Assembly: GCA_050486265.1 (NCBI GenBank)
Contig: JBJHCY010000007.1
Span: forward strand, 73,967 to 137,966
Reading direction: 5' to 3'
DNA: 64,000 bases
Source: SLFH01 sp050486265
GTDB lineage: Bacteria; Planctomycetota; Phycisphaerae; Phycisphaerales; UBA1924
Shown here: in pieces, positions 46,260-55,400 of the stretch
Layout: each line of letters begins with the position of its first letter
Position numbering within the stretch: position 1 is the first letter of the stretch
Made by a program: the position numbers and the translations under genes
The notes under the pieces: generated by a model
The model's input: only the letters and a program-made list of their open reading frames with translations
Database searches by the model: none
Told to the model about the DNA's origin: nothing

Positions 46260-48506
46260 ATGCAACGCAACACCGTCCTGCAACTGATCGCGCTGGGAGT
46301 TTTCGCGTCGTGCGTCGCGGCGGCGGGGTTCGTCTCGACCCGCCTGACAAGCTCGTCCAGCCGCCACCAGCTCGTCTACACCGAGCACACCGCCGAGGGC
46401 CTGCCCGCCGCCGTCGGCCTCGGTGTCGCCCTCGGGCCCGTCCGCGGGTTCTTTGTCAACTTCCTCTGGATGCGGGCCAACCAGCTCAAGGACGACGGCC
46501 GCTTCCACGAGGCGATGAACCTCTCGCGAGCCATCACCGCCCTCCAGCCCCGATACCCCCATGTCTGGGTCTTCCACGCCTGGAACATGGCGTACAACAT
46601 CTCCGTCACCAGCTCCGACCGCCACGAACGCTGGCAGTGGGTCAACAACGGCATCCAGCTCCTCCGCAACGACGCCATCCGGTTCAACAACTCAGATCTT
46701 CTTATCCACAAAGAGCTCGGCTGGATCTTCCTCCACAAGATCTCCGGCGTCACCGACGACGCCAACCAGTTCTACAAGCGGGAGCTCGCCGCGGAGTGGA
46801 CGGAGGTGCTCGGCGAGCCGCCCAGGCTCGGCCCCGTCCTGTCGGCCTCGCTGACCAGAACCCTCTCCGACGGTCTCCGCGGGACGCACGGGTACCGCCT
46901 CCAGCTCCCCCGCGCCGAGGGCGAACGCATCGCCCGTCGTTTCACCCCCGTCGCGCGAGCCGGATTCGAGCAGACCCTCGAGGAAGGCACGGGCCCCGAC
47001 AACACCCTGACCAGACGCCAGGCCGAGGCCCTCGCAGAGATGCTCGACCGCTTCGGCGTCGCCGGCGAGCTGCCCCGCATCCCGCTGAGCCAGTACCTCG
47101 CCGGCGCTCTCTACGAGGCCTGGTTCGGCCCCGTCGCCGCGGCGCCGGAGACGATGGCGGACCTCTTCCAGCGCCACCCCCAGACGCGGACGCTCGTCGA
47201 GGCGATCCGCGCCAATGTCACCACCAACTTCGACCGCACCTTCCTCCAGCGGTACACGCGGACCTGGGCCATCGCCAACTCCGTCTACCGCGACCGGCTC
47301 GACCAGGTCGGCCCCCGCTCACGCGCCCTGTTCGAGCTCGTCGAGGACGAGCGCTACGCCGACGCGTGGCCCCACCTGCTCAACCATCTCCGCCGGCGCG
47401 TCCTCATCGACCACTACAACATGGAGCCCTCGCGCATGATCCGCTACACGCGCCGCTACGGGCCCATCGATTGGAGGCACCCCGCCGCCCACGCCCTCTA
47501 CTGGACCACCCGCGGCGTCGAGCTCAGCCTCCGCCGCGTCGAGGACCGAAACCAAGACGACTTCGACTTCATCAACACCGACCGCCAGGTCATGCACGCG
47601 CTCCAGGAGCTCTACCGCTTCGGCGACCTCTACTTCAGCTACCTCTACCATGTCTTCCCCACCCTCCGCCTCGACCGCGGGCAGCTCGCCGACGGCATGG
47701 TGGTCGACAGCCTCTACAGGGCCGTCCCCAACGCCTACTTCATCGACACATACGCCCAGACCCTCGAAGAGCTCCGCGAACGAGCCAACCAGTTCGGCAT
47801 CTTCGAGGACTACCGGCGGCGCACCTACACGCTGTACTCCGCCGGCTACGAGAACTTCCTCAAGGACGCCATCCGCTTCCTCTACCGGCGCGGCGAGATC
47901 GAACGCGCCAACCACTACCACGAGAAGCTGATCAACTACGACAAACGCAATGTCCACTACGCGGCGCTCACCTACGAGCTGGCCACCTCCATCGACGAGT
48001 TCGTCCGCGAGCAGTTCTCAGAAGACCGCTTCAAAACGCACTATGTCGCCGTCTCGGAGATCGAGGCCGCCCTCCAGGGCGCGTACATCAACGGGCTGCT
48101 GACGGGCAACGACACGCTCTTCCAGCGCAATTTCGCCTACGCCAGGGCCTTCCACCGCGCGTACATCCGCGAGCAGGTCGAGGGCATGGACCTCGCCGCC
48201 GCGGGAGGACGCGGACGCGCCCGCATGGAGGTCGTCGACCGCGACTTCCGCTGGGTCGCGGGCAGCGCCTTCATGGATCTGATCTCCACCCTGGACATCT
48301 CCGACGCAGAACGCGTCTACGACGCCGCGCCCGAAGACCTCCGCCGCTTCGGCTACTGGATCATGCGCCGCGAGATCGGCGCCGCGAGAAACCCCGAGGT
48401 CGCCCTCGGCGGGCGCGAGTTCAACAATGTCTTCCCGGAGCCCCCGGGCATGGACGAGTTCGAGCAGTGGATGGACGAGCAGCTCCGCCGCTTCCGGTCC
48501 GGCTAA
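46260..48506 (+). CDS. Membrane-anchored TPR-type protein of the SPFH-ABC operon
   Basis: The product is 748 aa. An N-terminal helix (VLQLIALGVFASCVAAAGFV) anchors it. A conserved-looking block (RGFFVNFLWMRANQLKDDGR, FHEAMNLSRAITALQPRYPH) is TPR-like, with later helical pairs (YLYHVFPTLRLDRGQL). Residues after 600 contain MDLAAAGGRGRARMEVVDRD. It lies 79 bp after the permease and is the last gene before the convergent purC. It may be the extracytoplasmic partner of the transporter. I know of no characterised homologue, and the name is descriptive. Confidence 0.7.
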   Translation: MQRNTVLQLIALGVFASCVAAAGFVSTRLTSSSSRHQLVYTEHTAEGLPAAVGLGVALGPVRGFFVNFLWMRANQLKDDGRFHEAMNLSRAITALQPRYPHVWVFHAWNMAYNISVTSSDRHERWQWVNNGIQLLRNDAIRFNNSDLLIHKELGWIFLHKISGVTDDANQFYKRELAAEWTEVLGEPPRLGPVLSASLTRTLSDGLRGTHGYRLQLPRAEGERIARRFTPVARAGFEQTLEEGTGPDNTLTRRQAEALAEMLDRFGVAGELPRIPLSQYLAGALYEAWFGPVAAAPETMADLFQRHPQTRTLVEAIRANVTTNFDRTFLQRYTRTWAIANSVYRDRLDQVGPRSRALFELVEDERYADAWPHLLNHLRRRVLIDHYNMEPSRMIRYTRRYGPIDWRHPAAHALYWTTRGVELSLRRVEDRNQDDFDFINTDRQVMHALQELYRFGDLYFSYLYHVFPTLRLDRGQLADGMVVDSLYRAVPNAYFIDTYAQTLEELRERANQFGIFEDYRRRTYTLYSAGYENFLKDAIRFLYRRGEIERANHYHEKLINYDKRNVHYAALTYELATSIDEFVREQFSEDRFKTHYVAVSEIEAALQGAYINGLLTGNDTLFQRNFAYARAFHRAYIREQVEGMDLAAAGGRGRARMEVVDRDFRWVAGSAFMDLISTLDISDAERVYDAAPEDLRRFGYWIMRREIGAARNPEVALGGREFNNVFPEPPGMDEFEQWMDEQLRRFRSG

Positions 48507-48531
48507 AGCCCCCGGAAAGCCAGTCCCGCTC

Positions 48532-49497
48532 TCAGCCCCCGGCGCAGAGCCGCCTCGCCGCCTCGGCGTACCGTTCCAGCGTCCCGCGCACCACAGTCTC
48601 GGGAAGGGCCGGGCCGGGCGGGCTCTTGTCCCACTCGCCCCGCGAGACCAGCCCCAAGAGGTGCTCACGCACAAACTGCTTATCGAAGCTCTCCTGCGCC
48701 CCGCCCGGCTTCCACTTATCGCCCGGCCAGAAGCGCGAGCTGTCGGGCGTCAGCGCCTCGTCAATGAGGATCGCCTCGCCCTCCTCTTCCCCGTGCTCGT
48801 CGAGCGGGAAGCCGAACTCGAACTTGGTGTCGGCCAGGATCAGCCCGCGGCTCTCGGCGTGCGCCGCCGCCGCAAGGTAGATCGCAAGCGAACGGTCGCG
48901 CAGCGACCGCATCGTCTCGGCGCCCGCGATCGCGCACGCCTCGTCGAAGCCGATGTTCTCGTCGTGCGCGCCCCGCTCGGCCTTGGTCGCGGGGGTGAAG
49001 ATCGGCTCGGGCAGCTTCGAGCCCCGGAGCAGCCCCGGCGGGAGCTCCACCCCGCACACCCGCCCCGACGCCCTGTACTCCTCCCACCCCGATCCATCGA
49101 GGTACCCCCGCACCACGCACTCGACCGGCACCACGCGGCACATCCGCCCGATCGTCACACGCCCCGCCAGATCTTCCCGCGAGGTCGAACCGATGAACGC
49201 CTCCTCGGGGATCTCAGTCTCGTCGGTCGAGAGCAGGTGCGTGCGGCAGAGCCCCCTCGCCTCGATCCAGCGCAGCCACCACGACGCGATCCGGTTCAGG
49301 ATCACCCCCTTGCCCGGGATCGGCGTCGGCATCACCACATCGAACGCGCTGATCCGGTCCGTGGCGATCACCAGCAGCCGAGCCGAGCCCTCCCCGTGCC
49401 CGAGGGTGTACACATCGCGGACCTTCCCCTCCCGGCGGCCCGGTAGGTCCAGTTCGGTGCGGAACAGCGGCTTGTGCTTCGGTTCAGAGCTTTGCAT
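48532..49497 (-). CDS. purC: SAICAR synthetase
   Basis: The product is 321 aa, the long bacterial/yeast type, and catalyses the ATP-dependent joining of CAIR and aspartate in purine synthesis. ATG 49497 is chosen because the longer frame runs into the repeat element. Diagnostic blocks: GRREGKVRDVYTLGHGEG, ATDRISAFDVVMPTPIPGKG, VVPVECVVRGYLDGSGWEEY, FTPATKAERGAHDENIGFDE and ADTKFEFGFPLDEHGEEEGE with LIDEALTPDSSRFWPGDKW. It ends 26 bp from the convergent TPR gene. Confidence 0.96.
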   Translation of the reverse strand: MQSSEPKHKPLFRTELDLPGRREGKVRDVYTLGHGEGSARLLVIATDRISAFDVVMPTPIPGKGVILNRIASWWLRWIEARGLCRTHLLSTDETEIPEEAFIGSTSREDLAGRVTIGRMCRVVPVECVVRGYLDGSGWEEYRASGRVCGVELPPGLLRGSKLPEPIFTPATKAERGAHDENIGFDEACAIAGAETMRSLRDRSLAIYLAAAAHAESRGLILADTKFEFGFPLDEHGEEEGEAILIDEALTPDSSRFWPGDKWKPGGAQESFDKQFVREHLLGLVSRGEWDKSPPGPALPETVVRGTLERYAEAARRLCAGG

Positions 49498-49917
49498 CGG
49501 CGGATCGTACCGCTCTTGGCCGGAAGCCCAAGCCCAGCCGGGCGATCGCACTTTCTGAAAGCTGGAGGGATTGCCTGCCGCTGAGACGCTGGGAACAGGG
49601 GCGCGGGGAGTGGGGCGCGGGGCGCTGGGTGAGGCGGCGCCCTTCGGCCGCGATTCGCTCTTGCTTTCCGATGGCCCGACCCAAAGTCCTGATCCCAGCC
49701 TCGGCCGCAGGCCGAAGCTGCCCCCGCGCCCAGCACCCTGCGCCCAGCGCCCGCCCTCTCCTCCGCTCGCGATCCCGGGCGAGTTTGGGGCCGTCTTCGG
49801 GAAGATTTCCTTCCCATCCCTCCCGGAGGGACAAGCGAGCCCGGCGGCGAAACAATACCCTCTGGTCAACCCCGGGCCCGATCCAGCGGCCCGAAGCCCC
49901 GGAGGGCCGCGATCCAG
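49498..49917. other. 420-bp intergenic region with repeat copy 1
   Basis: The purC promoter lies here, but no clear boxes were found. The main content is the GC-rich repeat at 49563-49772, described separately. The rest (49773-49917) holds no evident gene or structure. Confidence 0.4.
49563..49772 (+). repeat. GC-rich palindromic repeat, copy 1
   Basis: This matches 52095-52287 in the same orientation. Positions 49573-49636 are identical to 52105-52168 over 64 bp; the rest is strongly similar (TTCGGCCGCG, CTCTTGCTTTCCGA, GGCCGAAGCTGCCC shared). Both copies have GC-rich outer parts that are complementary and a central CTCTTGCTTTCC core. The layout resembles a non-autonomous palindromic element. 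Confidence 0.75.
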
Positions 49918-51642
49918 ATGCTCTCGTTCGAACTCGCAGCAGCTTCAGCAGCCGTCCGAGGCTCCCTCTCCGCCCAGAGCTTCGCCTTCGGTCCCGACGA
50001 TGTGCCGACGCCGGGCGCGATCTCGATCGAAGACGGGGCGATCCGCTGCGCCGTCTCGACGCCCGAGTCCGCCGGCCTCTCCGTCGTGCTCGACCTCGAC
50101 GCGCTGGACACCGAGCCTGGCGCCGGCGAGCCGGAGATCCGCCCCGAGCACACCACCGGCGTCCTCGCCCTCAAGACCTGCCTCCTCCCCCCGCGCGATC
50201 GGCCCTACCTCCTGCTCCTGGAGCTCGCCCGCCGCCGCATCATGCTCTACCTCAACAAGCTCGAACAGTGGGCGCTGTTCGACCTGCCCCAGTCCGACCC
50301 CGCGGCCGCCCGCTTCGAAGCCGCGCGTGAACTGTTCACCCGCGCCCTGGTCAGCCAGCGTCACGAGGGCTCGCAGGAGGCGTCGCGCCTCGCCGGGCGC
50401 GCCCTGGTGCTCGCGATCGACGCCTCCGAGCGCCTCGCCCTGCGTCAGGCCGAGCGTCTCTGGGCCGACCGCGTGACCGGCAAGCTCTACGCCGACGCCG
50501 TCGAGCACTACCAGCGCGTGCAGCAGGAGAAGCCGCCCGAGGGCGCGCCGATCCTTCTGCCCAGCGCCACCGGCGTCTCGCTCCCGGGGCGTCCGCTCTT
50601 GGGCTGCTCGGTCAGCCCGGGCATCTACAGCGACCAGCTCGCAAGGCTGATCGCCACCAACTGCGATTTCGTCTCGATCCCGATGCGTTGGTCGGACCTC
50701 GAGCCGCAGGAGGGCAAGTACGCCTTCGGCCCGACGGACAAGTGGATCGAGTGGGCGGTCCGCAACGCGAAGATCCCGGTCGCAGCGGGGCCGGTGATCG
50801 ACTTCCGCCCGACCTGTGTGCCCGAGTGGCTGTGGATCTGGGAGAACGACTACGAGACCCTTCGCGAGCTCGTCGCCGAGCATGTCAAGCAGGTCGTGAC
50901 GCGCTACCGGCGCACCGTCCGCCGGTGGACCGTCGCCTCGGGGCTGCATGTCAACGCCTGCTTCCCGCTCGGCTTCGAGCAGATGATGGACCTGACGAAG
51001 ATCTGCGTCGGCATGGTCCGCAAGCTCCACCCGCAGGCGAGCGTCGTGCTCGAACTCACCCAGCCCTGGGGCGAGTACTACGCCGCGAACCGCAAGAGCC
51101 TCCCGCCCCAGCTCTACGCGGAGATGGTGGCGCAGTACCAGATCCCCGTCGACGCCTTCGGCCTGCGCATCCAGATGGGCCAGACGAGGCTCGGCCAGAC
51201 CTCGCGCGACATCGCCTCGTTCAGCTCGCTGCTCGACCGCTTCGCCGAACTCGAGAAGCCCTTGATCGTCACCGCCGCCGGCGTCCCGAGCGAGCCGAGC
51301 GCCAAGCAGCCCGACAAGATGTCGCGATCGACCCGCGCCAAGGCCCCCGACGACATGGACCCCGGTTTCTGGCGAACGCGCTGGTCGGAAGAGCGCCAGG
51401 CCGAGTGGCTCGTTCACGCCTTCGCCGTCGCCATGGCCAAACCCTTCGTCCACAGCATCTGCTGGCACGAGCTCTACGACACCCAGCAGAACGCCGAGAT
51501 GCCCGCCGGCGGCCTCATCACCGCCTCCGGCACGCCCAAGGCCGCGCTCGCCAAGCTCGGCGAGCTCCGCCGGGGCGTCCGCGACGCCAAGTGGCCGCTG
51601 CCCGCCCAGGCGCCCACCGAAGAACACGCCAATGTCACATAG
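49918..51642 (+). CDS. GH10-like protein lacking catalytic glutamates
   Basis: The product is 574 aa. Residues of about 1-190 are a non-catalytic beta-rich and helical N-terminal region (TGVLALKTCLLPPRDRPYLL). From about 215 the text follows a GH10 TIM barrel: LLGCSVSPGIYSDQLARLIA, NCDFVSIPMRWSDLEPQEGK, YAFGPTDKWIEWAVRN and SICWHELYDT near the end. The acid/base position, normally WDVVNE, reads WTVASG (Gly342). The nucleophile block, normally ITELD, reads VTAAG (Ala453). It has no signal peptide. It is therefore probably a carbohydrate-binding or regulatory pseudo-enzyme, or a divergent hydrolase with relocated residues. Confidence 0.7.
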   Translation: MLSFELAAASAAVRGSLSAQSFAFGPDDVPTPGAISIEDGAIRCAVSTPESAGLSVVLDLDALDTEPGAGEPEIRPEHTTGVLALKTCLLPPRDRPYLLLLELARRRIMLYLNKLEQWALFDLPQSDPAAARFEAARELFTRALVSQRHEGSQEASRLAGRALVLAIDASERLALRQAERLWADRVTGKLYADAVEHYQRVQQEKPPEGAPILLPSATGVSLPGRPLLGCSVSPGIYSDQLARLIATNCDFVSIPMRWSDLEPQEGKYAFGPTDKWIEWAVRNAKIPVAAGPVIDFRPTCVPEWLWIWENDYETLRELVAEHVKQVVTRYRRTVRRWTVASGLHVNACFPLGFEQMMDLTKICVGMVRKLHPQASVVLELTQPWGEYYAANRKSLPPQLYAEMVAQYQIPVDAFGLRIQMGQTRLGQTSRDIASFSSLLDRFAELEKPLIVTAAGVPSEPSAKQPDKMSRSTRAKAPDDMDPGFWRTRWSEERQAEWLVHAFAVAMAKPFVHSICWHELYDTQQNAEMPAGGLITASGTPKAALAKLGELRRGVRDAKWPLPAQAPTEEHANVT

Positions 51643-51695
51643 GCCAATCACCTGAGCCCGAAACTCAGGGCGAGCCGATCACCCGAGGCGCGACA

Positions 51696-52055
51696 GTGGG
51701 GGACGAGCAGACAACACGCACGCGAAGCGACTGGACCGCCGGCCCGGCCAAGTGGGCCGCGATCGGCGTGCTCGGCGCTTTCGCCATCGGCGGGATGCTC
51801 TGGTCGATCTCGACCTGGCCGGATCGAAAGGCCGCCGCGGAGGCCCCGCCGACCGACCTCCGCATCGACATCAACGCCGACGGCGTCACCCGCCTCCAAC
51901 TCGTCCCCGGCCTCGGCCCGGCCCTGGCCGAGGCGATCGTCACCGACCGCCAAGAACACGGCCCGTTTTCGAGCATCGACGAGCTCGACCGAGTGCCCGG
52001 CATCGGCGCACGCACGATCGAGGCGATCCGCCCCTACATCCGCGCCGGGGATTGA
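51696..52055 (+). CDS. ComEA-type helix-hairpin-helix protein with membrane anchor
   Basis: The product is about 119 aa from GTG 51696. One N-terminal helix (WAAIGVLGAFAIGGMLW) anchors it. The C-terminal half is a double helix-hairpin-helix: LQLVPGLGPALAEAIVTDRQ and IDELDRVPGIGARTIEAIRP. This is the DNA-binding module of ComEA, which captures DNA in the periplasm during uptake. A comF gene is also in the window, at 60583. No comEC is visible. It lies 53 bp downstream of the GH10-like gene. Confidence 0.85.
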   Translation: MGDEQTTRTRSDWTAGPAKWAAIGVLGAFAIGGMLWSISTWPDRKAAAEAPPTDLRIDINADGVTRLQLVPGLGPALAEAIVTDRQEHGPFSSIDELDRVPGIGARTIEAIRPYIRAGD

Positions 52056-52494
52056 CCGGAACAAGCGCTGTCGGGGCGATGGCACTCTGGTTGTTGGAGG
52101 GATCGCCTGCCGCTGAGACGCTGGGAACAGGGGCGCGGGGAGTGGGGCGCGGGGCGCTGGGTGAGGCGCCGGCCTTCGGCCGCGGTTTGCTCTTGCTTTC
52201 CGACATGCTGAAGCCAGTCTCGGCCGGAGGCCGAAGCTGCCCCTGCGCCCAGTTCCCAGCGCCCCGCGCCCGCTCTTCTGATCGCTGCCGAGACGCCGGA
52301 GTCATGGATGATGCAGACCGGCTCGATCGATCCGCTTTAGAAGGCGCCGATGCCCGGCCCCGCCTCGGGCGCAACAATGCCGCCTGAACCCGCTCACCCA
52401 CGGCCCACCCGCGCGATCGTCCGCGCCGGGCCCGCAAGCCCTTGCGCCCCGATCGGATCCGGCTCCCGACACCGCTGATCAACCTGACACGCCT
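52056..52494. other. 439-bp intergenic region with repeat copy 2
   Basis: The repeat occupies 52095-52287. The remaining 200 bp before mfd hold no gene or clear promoter that I can support. Confidence 0.4.
52095..52287 (+). repeat. GC-rich palindromic repeat, copy 2
   Basis: Same element as 49563-49772. Here the two ends carry a perfect 17-bp inverted repeat, GGGCGCGGGGCGCTGGG at 52145-52161 and its complement at 52255-52271. A further pair is CGCTGGGAAC/GTTCCCAGCG (52120-52129 and 52252-52261), so alternative hairpins are possible. Inner TTCGGCC motifs also pair. Confidence 0.75.
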
Positions 52495-55400
52495 TTGACC
52501 AGAACCATCGCGACAACCGACCTCCTCGAACGCATCGGGCAGGACCCCGAGGTGCGCGATCTGGTCGCGCATCTGCGAGGCGGACGCCGGACGGTGGTTT
52601 CGGGCGCCGCGGGCTCGTTGCCGGCGATGCTCGCGGGGATCGTCGCGCAATCGCTCGGCCGCACGGTCCTGCTCGTCGCGGCCCATCACGACGACGCCGA
52701 CGACGCCCAGGACGAGCTCGAAGGACTCGGCGTCCCCGCCGACACGCTGCCGGCGATCCAGGGCGTCTCGGGCGAGGGGGGCGCTGTCGAGCTGCACGCC
52801 CAGCGGGCCCGCCTGCTCTACGAGCTGCGGCGGGTCGAGCCCGCAAGCGGGCAGGGCCGCGTGATCGTCGCGCCCGTGCACGCCCTGATGCAGCCCGCCC
52901 CCGACGGCGCCTCGCTCGACGCGCTCTTCAGGACCGTCCGCGAGGGCGAGGAGCTGCCCCCCGCCGCGCTGCTCGACTGGCTCGACCGCGCCGGATATTC
53001 GCGGACCGACGCCGTCGATGAGCCGGGCGATGTCGCCGTCCGCGGCGGCATCGTCGACATCTTCCCCGCCGGCGGGGGCGCGCCATTCCGCCTCGACTAC
53101 TTCGGCGACGAGATCGAACGCATCGCCGAGATCGACCTCGACACCATGGGCTCGGACCGCAGGATCAACCAAGCCCAGATCCCCGCCGCCGACCCCTCGC
53201 GCTTCGAAGCCGCGGCGTTCAGAGCACCGAACGGCAAGGGAAGCGCAAGCGGCGAAGGCAGCGCGAAAGATAGAGACCAAGGCGAAGGCCGCGCGAAAGA
53301 CAGCCCGCCGGTGCTCGCCTCCTTCCCCCGCGACACCATCGTCCTCCTCCACGAAATCGCCGAGATCACCGAGCAGGCCAAGGGCTACTACGAGCGCGTC
53401 TACGACGCCTCCAAGGGCATCCTCGAACCCCGCGCCATGCTTGCCGACCTCAACAAGCGGGCCGCGGCCATCGCCGAGCTCAACCAGTACTCGCGCAGCG
53501 CCTCGGGCGCCGACGCCACGGTCGAACTCCCCGCCTCGCCCCTGCCGCTCTTTGAGAAAGAGACCGCTGAAGCCGTCCGCCAGATGCTCGATCTCGCGCC
53601 GGGCGGGCGTGTCAGCGTCGCCTGCCAGAACGAAGGCGAACGCTCCAGACTGCTCGAACTCGTCGAGGCCGCCGAGCCCGCAAAGACCGACCGCGTCGAG
53701 CCCCTGACCATCTACCTCCACCGCGGCTTCGTCTGGCGCGACGGCGCGTGGGCCCTCGTCCCGTACAACGAACTGCTCGGGCGCTTCACCGCCCGCCGCC
53801 GACCCGGCGGCATCCGCGCCGGACGCGCCACCGACGCCTTCATGGAGTTCCAGCCGGGCGACATCGTCGTCCACGCCGACCACGGCATCGCCCGCTTCGT
53901 CGGCCTCGAACTCATCAAGCCCAAAGCCGTGCAGGGGCGTCACGGCAAGCGCCAGCCCGAGCCCGAGGAATACCTCACCCTCGAATTCGCCGGGCGCAGC
54001 AGGCTCCATGTCCCCGCCACGCAGATCGACCTCGTCCAGCGCTACATCGGCGGCTTCAAGGGCAAGCCCCAGCTCTCCACGCTCGGCGGCACGCGCTGGA
54101 AGTCGCAGAAAGCCCGCGTTGCAGAGAGCGTCCGCGAGCTCGCCGCCGAACTCCTCCGCGTCCGCGCCGCGCGCCAGGCCGTCCCCGGCCACGCCTTCCC
54201 CGCCGACACGCCCTGGATGAAAGAGTTCGAGGACGAGTTCCCCTACGACGAAACCGAAGACCAGCTCGCCGCCGTCGAGGCCATCAAACGCGACATGACC
54301 TCGCCCCGGCCGATGGACCGGCTGCTCTGCGGCGATGTCGGTTTCGGCAAAACCGAGATCGCCATCCGTGCCGTCTTCAAGTGCATCGAAGCGGGCAAGC
54401 AGGCCGCGGTGCTTGTGCCGACCACCGTCCTCTCCGAGCAGCACGAGCGCACTTTCACCCAGCGTTTCGCGGGCTTTCCATTCAAGATCGCCGCAATCAG
54501 CCGGTTCAAGACCGACGCCGAGGTGAAGAAGATCCTCACCGAGCTCCGCGCCGGGCGCGTGGATGTCATCATCGGCACGCACCGATTGCTCTCGCAGGAT
54601 GTCCATTTCGCCGACCTCGGCCTTGTTGTGATCGACGAGGAGCAGCGCTTCGGCGTCGAACACAAAGAGTCCCTGCTCCGCCTGCGGATGACCGTCGATG
54701 TGCTCACGCTCTCGGCGACGCCCATCCCGCGCACGCTGCACATGGCGATGCTCGGCATCCGCGACATCTCCAGCCTCACCACCGCCCCGGCCGACCGCAG
54801 AGCCGTCGTCACCGAGGTCGCGCCCTTCAGCGAGAAACGCATCGCCGACGCCATCCGGCGCGAGCTCGCGCGCGAGGGGCAGGTCTTCTTCGTCCACAAC
54901 CGCGTGCACAACATCAGGACCATCGCCGACCAGGTCGCGGCGCTCGCTCTCGGTGCGCGGATCGTCGTCGGCCACGGCCAGATGCCGCCCCGCGAGCTCG
55001 AAGAGGTCATGCTCAAGTTCATCCGGCGCGAGGCGGACATCCTCGTCTCGACCACCATCATCGAGTCGGGCATCGACATCCCGACCGCCAACACCATGTT
55101 CATCAACGACGCCCACCGCTTCGGCCTCGCCGAGCTCCACCAGCTCCGAGGGCGCGTCGGACGCTACAAGCACCGGGCCTACTGCTACCTCCTCCTCCCC
55201 GCGCACACCGGCCTCAGCGATGTCGCCAAACGCCGCCTCAAGGCCATCGAAGAGTTCAGCATGCTCGGAGCGGGTTTCAAGATCGCCATGCGCGACCTGG
55301 AGATCCGCGGCGCCGGCAACCTTCTGGGCCCCGAGCAGTCCGGCCACATCGCCGCCGTCGGCTACGACATGTACTGCCGCCTCCTCGAACAGGCCGTCAG

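Noticed and set aside
46310..48880. An 856-aa plus-strand frame overlapping the TPR-type protein gene
   Set aside because: It is Arg/Pro-rich in a shifted frame of the 46260-48506 gene and runs into purC on the other strand.
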